From NCBI RefSeq assembly GCF_050948215.1, contig NC_135152.1:4994310-5058309 (forward strand): a DNA stretch of 64,000 nucleotides, written 5' to 3'. The notes under the pieces were generated by a model. That model saw nothing but the letters and a program-made list of their open reading frames with translations. It ran no database searches and was not told where the DNA came from. This document shows, one piece after another, positions 59,406-64,000 of the stretch. Each line of letters starts with the position of its first letter. Position 1 is the stretch's first letter. The stretch is from Halictus rubicundus. Taxonomy: Eukaryota; Arthropoda; Insecta; Hymenoptera; Halictidae. Both the position numbers and the translations under genes were made by a program.

Positions 59406-59980
59406 TATCGCAGTTATTATTCACCACGTACCGTCGTTTTTACACCGCTCAGGAAACCTCGGGTTCAGGCTTGATATTCTTCGATAGAACGTGGAAAATG
59501 ATTATTACCATCCGGGGTTATGTTGCCGCGTTCCGAGAATCGACCGGCCAATCGCCGAAGTGCACCGTAATCACCGTATTCGTGCATCACGGGTTTCACC
59601 GTACTTTCTCGGAACCGCTAATAAAATTGTTCGTAATGACAGGCCATGCATCTCTCCGAGAGCTCGGCCTTCGAAGAGCTCCGGTCTCTTCCTGCGGCCT
59701 TTTACAGCGCGAGGTTTGTTTAACAAATTACGTTACATTTTTCTACCGGTCCACGGCCGGTGTATGGAAACACTTCGCCGACGGAAAAGAAAAAAGGGGA
59801 AAGAAACGAGTTCCGGCACGGGTAACGCGCGATTATGGCTGCGCGTCGCTTTCTCGGACCGGTGATTATCATGAGAGAAATTATTCCGCCTCGGCACGAG
59901 TCTTGAACTTTTCGTGCGACCATGGGCACGTCAAGAAATGCGACACGAATCTAGCTCGAGTTAAAGAATTCATTCGATAG
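59406..59980 (+). CDS. Candidate terminal exon, unknown protein
   Basis: A very good 3' splice site, CTCCTTTTTCTCCGCAG, ends at 59405. From there the frame is open for about 191 codons to TAG at 59978-59980 (SQLLFTTYRRFYTAQETSGS near the start, NLARVKEFIR at the end). The first in-frame ATG is at 59498 (MIITIRGYVAAF). No domain, signal peptide or membrane segment is recognised. A basic patch, KEKRGKKRVPARVTRDYG, lies at about two-thirds. A second frame is also open for 124 codons over the same DNA, which suggests that stop-poor CpG-rich composition contributes. No upstream partner exon or AATAAA signal was found. It may be chance. Confidence 0.2.
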
Positions 59981-60140
59981 GGGGGTGACAAGAAGATAAA
60001 TAATTACAACACCGCAAATATTTCTATTCTGCGAGACACGTGATTAAATGAAAACTAAAAATTCCAACGAAACCTCTAAGCAAAATTCATAGTTAACACT
60101 GTCAACAGCACTATAGGAATTTTTCTTTGTCATAATTAAA

Positions 60141-60290
60141 CTGGGGATCTTTCTGCAAAATATAATATTGCATCAATTGTAAGACACAGGAACAAATAGG
60201 AATTGATTTTCCTCTTTCATAGTATCTATTGAGATTTTAACATTTCTTAATCTTTTTACTGTCTACTTGTAACACATGATGGTTCAATTT
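60141..60290 (+). repeat. Interspersed repeat copy
   Basis: It starts CTGGGGATCTTTCTGCAAAA then TATAATATTGCATCAATTG, followed by AGACACAGGAACAAATAGG and, near the end, TTTTTACTGTCTAC. It is one of the longer copies and supports an element length of about 150 bp. Confidence 0.7.
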
Positions 60291-60339
60291 TAATACTGAT
60301 CCAAAAGTTACTCTCCCTTACTATCAATTGCAGTACTAT

Positions 60340-60715
60340 AGTGGTAAAACTTGAGGCTGGGAAGATAATTGAAAAACTGTCAGATTGCTACGAAAGGGGT
60401 GACTTATACCATTTTATACTACTAGCTCATTGCACAGTACCTACATTTAATTTTTTTGTTAAGTTTGGAAGCTGGTATAAGAATTTAAAAAATTGTTGGG
60501 TTGCTACAACAGGTGTACCTTCCACTGTTTTATGATAGAATGATTGTTATATGATATTTTGCTACAAACTGTCAAAAAATTAAGAAGCTGCTAGATGGCT
60601 GCAACAGGTGTGGCTCATCCTGTTAACCACAGTATCAACAAATTTAGGCTTGCAAGGAGTTAAAAAATAGGTTGCTGTTGAAGGGATGACTTATACCGTC
60701 TTCAACCCTTATTAC
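60340..60715. repeat. Degenerate tandem repeat, irregular period
   Basis: Four related blocks centre on ATTGCTACGAAAGGGGTGAC (60383), GGTTGCTACAACAGGTGTAC (60498), ATGGCTGCAACAGGTGTGGC (60594) and GGTTGCTGTTGAAGGGATGA (60670). Each is preceded by an A-rich AAGAATTTAAAAA-like segment and followed by a CC(A/T)(T/C)(T)TT-type end. Spacing falls from 115 to 76 bp. Confidence 0.65.
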
Positions 60716-60902
60716 AAAAAATCTGATAAATTTTGTATTGTCCTTTACACTGTCTAGTCATTCTCGGACTGCTTGAAGATGCAGAAACATTTTTTAACAA
60801 ATTTTTCTGCTAACAATGAGTGTTTCGACAAGCATTGGACTGGTCAGAAGTGTCGACTAAAAAAATTTGAATATCGCAGCAAAGAAAAATAGCGTTACTC
60901 AC

Positions 60903-61017
60903 AATGATTGTGTGGGTGCTGGCCGTGTTCAGCGTGATTCCTCGACTTCCGCTTCGCTCGAGCGTCGAAAAGGAACTTTGCACCTTGACCAAAGCCGGAC
61001 TCGAGGGAATCGGTAAT
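60903..61017 (-). CDS. Candidate internal exon, unknown protein
   Basis: On the minus strand an acceptor, CACGGTATCTTCCAG|A (61018/61017), and a strong donor, ATT|GTGAGTAA (60903/60902), bracket 115 nt with no stop in two frames. One frame reads ITDSLESGFGQGAKFLFDAR and ends in a His-rich HGQHPHNH with a basic ARAKRKSR segment that resembles a furin-type site. The other reads LPIPSSPALVKVQSSFSTLE and ends TASTHTII in phase 0. I cannot choose between them and recognise neither. It lies upstream of, and on the same strand as, the 45.4-kb candidate exon, but no link is shown. It could be an exon of a larger minus-strand gene. Confidence 0.25.
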
Positions 61018-63920
61018 CTGGAAGATACCGTGCGGGAGAAACGTCCTCTTATCTGTGCCTCGTCGGCGTTTTAGGGCCAATCTTTCTCGGACAGCGTGTC
61101 CTTGCTGCTTTCTTCGGCCTTCGATCGGTCGCTCGCGCCACGCTTTATCGCCGAAAAACGAGAGATTCCTGGTAACACAGACGAATTCCCGGCGCATCGG
61201 CGACCGAGTAAATCGCCCTCGTAAAACGTGTCAACACGGAGCACGCCCCTTCGCTGTTAATTCTTTTAAGGGCGCTTACGCTCGACCGTAACAAGGAAGC
61301 CATTAATACGCTCTCAAAGTAACCGGTCGATTGTAAAACGAGAGCGACGCTGTAAATTATCGGCGCAAAAGCGCCGCGTGCCGTGCCCGCAATCAAATAG
61401 TATACATTTTATTCCTTGAACACCGCGGGATCCTCTTAATGTCCTACAAACGTCTCCGAAAAACTTTTGCGTCGAATTCTTACTCGGTCGCGAATTTCGC
61501 GATTAAACTGAGGCTGGCCGAAGGGTTCAAATTGTGTTAATTAAATCGTTTCTTTATAAATAGAATTTTTGCAAAATTGGACTAGAAAAGTCAGTACTTG
61601 AAGTGAAAGGTTCTTGTATTGGCACTACAATATTTTAAGGAAATGTGATAAAATTGAACGACGTAAAAATCCTGCATCGAATTTTTAGTAGACTCTGAAT
61701 TTTTTTTATTAAAACGGTCGTAACTGAAGGATAGACGGATAGATTTAATAAATAAGTTTCTATAATAAATTCTGAGAAGAAAGCTCATTGTATTAATATT
61801 ACAATATTTTAAGGAGCTGTAACAAAAGAAAAATGAAACCTTTCATATATTAGGCTGTACCAAGCATCATCATCTTTTTGTTGTTGTTTTATTGTTTTGT
61901 AAAATTTCCCTTGCTCAACTGCACAGTTTCCTCGCTTGAACAGTCCCCCACATGCGTATTATGGACGTACAAATAAAAAATGAATAAATTTTTTGGACCC
62001 AACCGACATAAACATTTTTTTATTTGAGATTTCTGCGAAAAATCGTTGTTGGTAAAATACCCACCGCGAATTCCCTCGCTAGGTAAACAGGAGTCGCATT
62101 CGCTAGACAAGGCTGGATCGGTAAAACAGATCCGGGGAAAACGGACCGTGACCTTGATCCGTAATCAGTCGTTACGCGCATTGCTTTTTAATTGTGCGTA
62201 TAATTAACGGTTACATATACGACAGTTAAACGGCGTGTAAGCTGTATATTACGATTAGATATGCCCGACGAAAAGTGACGCGTAACGGCTATTTTGCATA
62301 ATGCTTGTAAAGGAAAAAGAAAAAAAAAAGGGATCTCCGGTTGGCCATTATCGTTTAATGATTACATTAATGTATATCCGGTATACGCGGTTTCACTTCG
62401 TCCATTTCCATCGCTTTGAAATAATTTCAATGTTGCTTACCGTTCCGTTCCGATTGATTTGCAATTCCGTGAGTGAACGTCAGATGTAAACAGCCTAATT
62501 ACTTGGTTTACGGTGGTCGTTAATCAAAGCCTCTGATACCTGCAGACACACCTGACGTATTAGCCTCGCTCGCTTATCAGCGGACACGAGTTGTAAACGG
62601 CGTAATGGGGAGCTGAAGTGTTAATGGTTTCGGCGACTGTTAAATTCGATTTTCTCAGTTCGGAAAGGGTTTGAAAGGGTTGGAGGACTCTTTGGGGGAT
62701 TTGAGGAACATTTTAGGATACCTCAGGAAGCAATTTCGTCCTTGTAAAATTTATAGAACTTAGTTAATTAATCTTCTAGGACAATTTATGGCGAATAGGT
62801 TCATTTGTCATTAATATCTTATGAGCAAACTGTTGATATTTAAGTATTTGTGCTTCATACAAATTTTCTCACAAGCACTGAAATACGAAGTTCGATAGAA
62901 TTTAATACTATTTCTACGTATCGTTAATTTATAAAAGTTATTATCATTCAGAAAAAAATTCTATTTGGTACCACCTTCTCAAGGCTTCTTTACAAAAATT
63001 GAAAATTGCAGACTATCCACGAGATCCGCGACCTCAAGGTTAATCAGGATCACATAGTCCACATCCTGGTTGAGATTTAAAACAGAGGAAACAGTTAAGT
63101 AAATTTATTTCTCCAGCTGGAATATTTAAATCTTCGAAGAATGACATTAAATATCGGTATCGAGAAATGCAATGCACCTAAAACATAGTTTTATCAACCA
63201 TCAACTTCCATATTTTAGTTTCTAGTTGACCCATTTCCATTGCTTTTAAATTGATTTTCTACAATTTGTTTATTTCACGTCTAAAACCTTGAGCTGTGGT
63301 GTTAAACCAAACAGACAAATATTGACTTCCACCATTTTTGCATTAACACTCACTTCTCAAAAATAATTGCATAAAAGATCCTAGTATACTATTTCACCCG
63401 TTTCTTCTTTACACTTTAAATCAGCAGATGCTTCATTTGTAACGTCAAGTTAAGAAAGTTAAGTTATTTTACAGTATGTAAAAATAGTAAATTGGTGAAC
63501 TTTCACCCTGAGACACGTATGAGGGTTACAAGCATATCACACCTCATATCACAACCCAATAAAATAAATAAAAATTTTCTGCATCGATTGCAAGCCAGTG
63601 TCCTGAAATTCGCCGATCGGGTGAAGAGGATGCCGGTACAGAACGAGTCTCACCGAATTCTCGTGTTCATCTCGAAGATGGCGCACCAGGTGCCTCTGTC
63701 CTGATCCTGTCAGGGCGTCACCCCGACTCACCCCCTAACCAGGGTGATCCTCGCAGGACCACCGCCCAATTTCTCCGTCCCCTCTGCCTCTTGTCCCACC
63801 GGGTGAGAAAACGTAGAAAGAGAAGGGAACCTTGACTCCGTAGAATTCCAAACGACACGGTTTGAGGGTTCCAGAGGAACCAGACCACCTCTTTATCCTG
63901 CTTACATCTCTTCCCGCAGA
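61018..63920. other. Non-coding DNA with a weak 174-bp tandem pair
   Basis: CpG-rich at 61018-61420, AT-rich afterwards. TACAATATTTTAAGGAAATG (61626) and TACAATATTTTAAGGAGCTG (61800) anchor a diverged tandem pair of 174-bp period. An interspersed-repeat fragment lies at 63556-63594 (AATAAATAAAAATTTTCTGC, ATCGATTG). GAAGATGGCGCACC at 63675 is YY1/Pho-like. No gene is supported. Confidence 0.55.
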
Positions 63921-64000
63921 CCAACGCATACCAACGGACCTCTCTTGGTCTCTTCGAAAGGCAACCTCTGTCTTTATCCGTCTGGGCCGCGGCTGTCCAT
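63921..64000 (+). CDS. Possible exon start at window edge
   Basis: An excellent 3' splice site, TGCTTACATCTCTTCCCGCAG, ends at 63920. All three plus-strand frames are open from there to the end of the window, so neither frame nor product can be told. A donor-like CCGG|GTGAGA lies about 115 bp upstream. The exon, if real, continues outside the window. Confidence 0.2.

Noticed and set aside
1..64000. tRNA, rRNA, telomeric TTAGG arrays, CRISPR, transposase genes
   Set aside because: By eye I found no tRNA B-box in a foldable context, no rRNA segment, no TTAGG tandem, no spaced direct-repeat array and no transposase signature; a covariance-model or protein search would be decisive.

Overview
This 64 kb window looks like nuclear DNA of an insect, most likely a hymenopteran (bee, wasp or ant). 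The evidence is indirect: long perfect (CT)n/(GA)n and (CA)n microsatellites, sharp alternation of AT-rich and CpG-rich blocks, very low coding density, small non-autonomous DNA transposons flanked by TTAA or TA, and decayed interspersed repeats. There are no operons, ribosome-binding sites, rRNA or tRNA genes, or CRISPR arrays. No open reading frame matches a protein family I can name. The order assignment is inference.

Almost all of the window is intergenic or intronic. The long reading frames in the list (for example 2743-3624, 5767-6301 and 45330-46037) arise from pyrimidine repeats or GC-rich DNA that lacks stop codons. The best gene-like structure is on the minus strand. A TATA box at 45743-45751 precedes a GC-rich first exon with an ATG at 45405-45407 and a GTGAGT donor at 45298-45303. 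About 9.4 kb downstream, an acceptor at 35887-35888 opens a second exon in the matching phase (35886 to 35628 or to a stop near 35514). The model is coherent but unproven. Weaker gene-like signals are a 66-codon ORF with a signal-peptide-like start (44070-44270, plus), a possible terminal exon (59406-59980, plus), a possible internal exon (60903-61017, minus), an acidic possible exon (about 4100-4195, plus) and a strong 3' splice site near the right edge (63920, plus).

Mobile-element content is the clearest result. Three short elements are flanked by TTAA: 13527-13732, 31063-31133 and 32503-32708. They have different terminal inverted repeats but share one architecture: a tiny perfect hairpin 14-18 nt from one TTAA. 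A separate TA-flanked element at 16697-16900 has an inverted, truncated relative at 23850-23988. A decayed interspersed family with core TATGCAAAATAAAAATTGTC recurs at least seven times.

Repeats by region: (CT)n tracts at 3.3, 6.2, 14.6, 29.6 and 52.9 kb; (GA)n at 14.35 and 19.97 kb; (CA)n at 25.4 kb; minisatellites of 33-35 bp at 4.7-5.0 kb and 21.65-21.79 kb; a young 144-bp tandem duplication at 17.03-17.32 kb; an old array of about 180-bp units at 40.9-41.75 kb; and several diverged tandem pairs with 130-175 bp periods (38.6, 55.9, 56.8 and 61.6 kb). Regulatory-looking sites include a perfect DR5 nuclear-receptor element at 25754-25770 and recurrent matches to the YY1/Pho motif AAGATGGCGGC.
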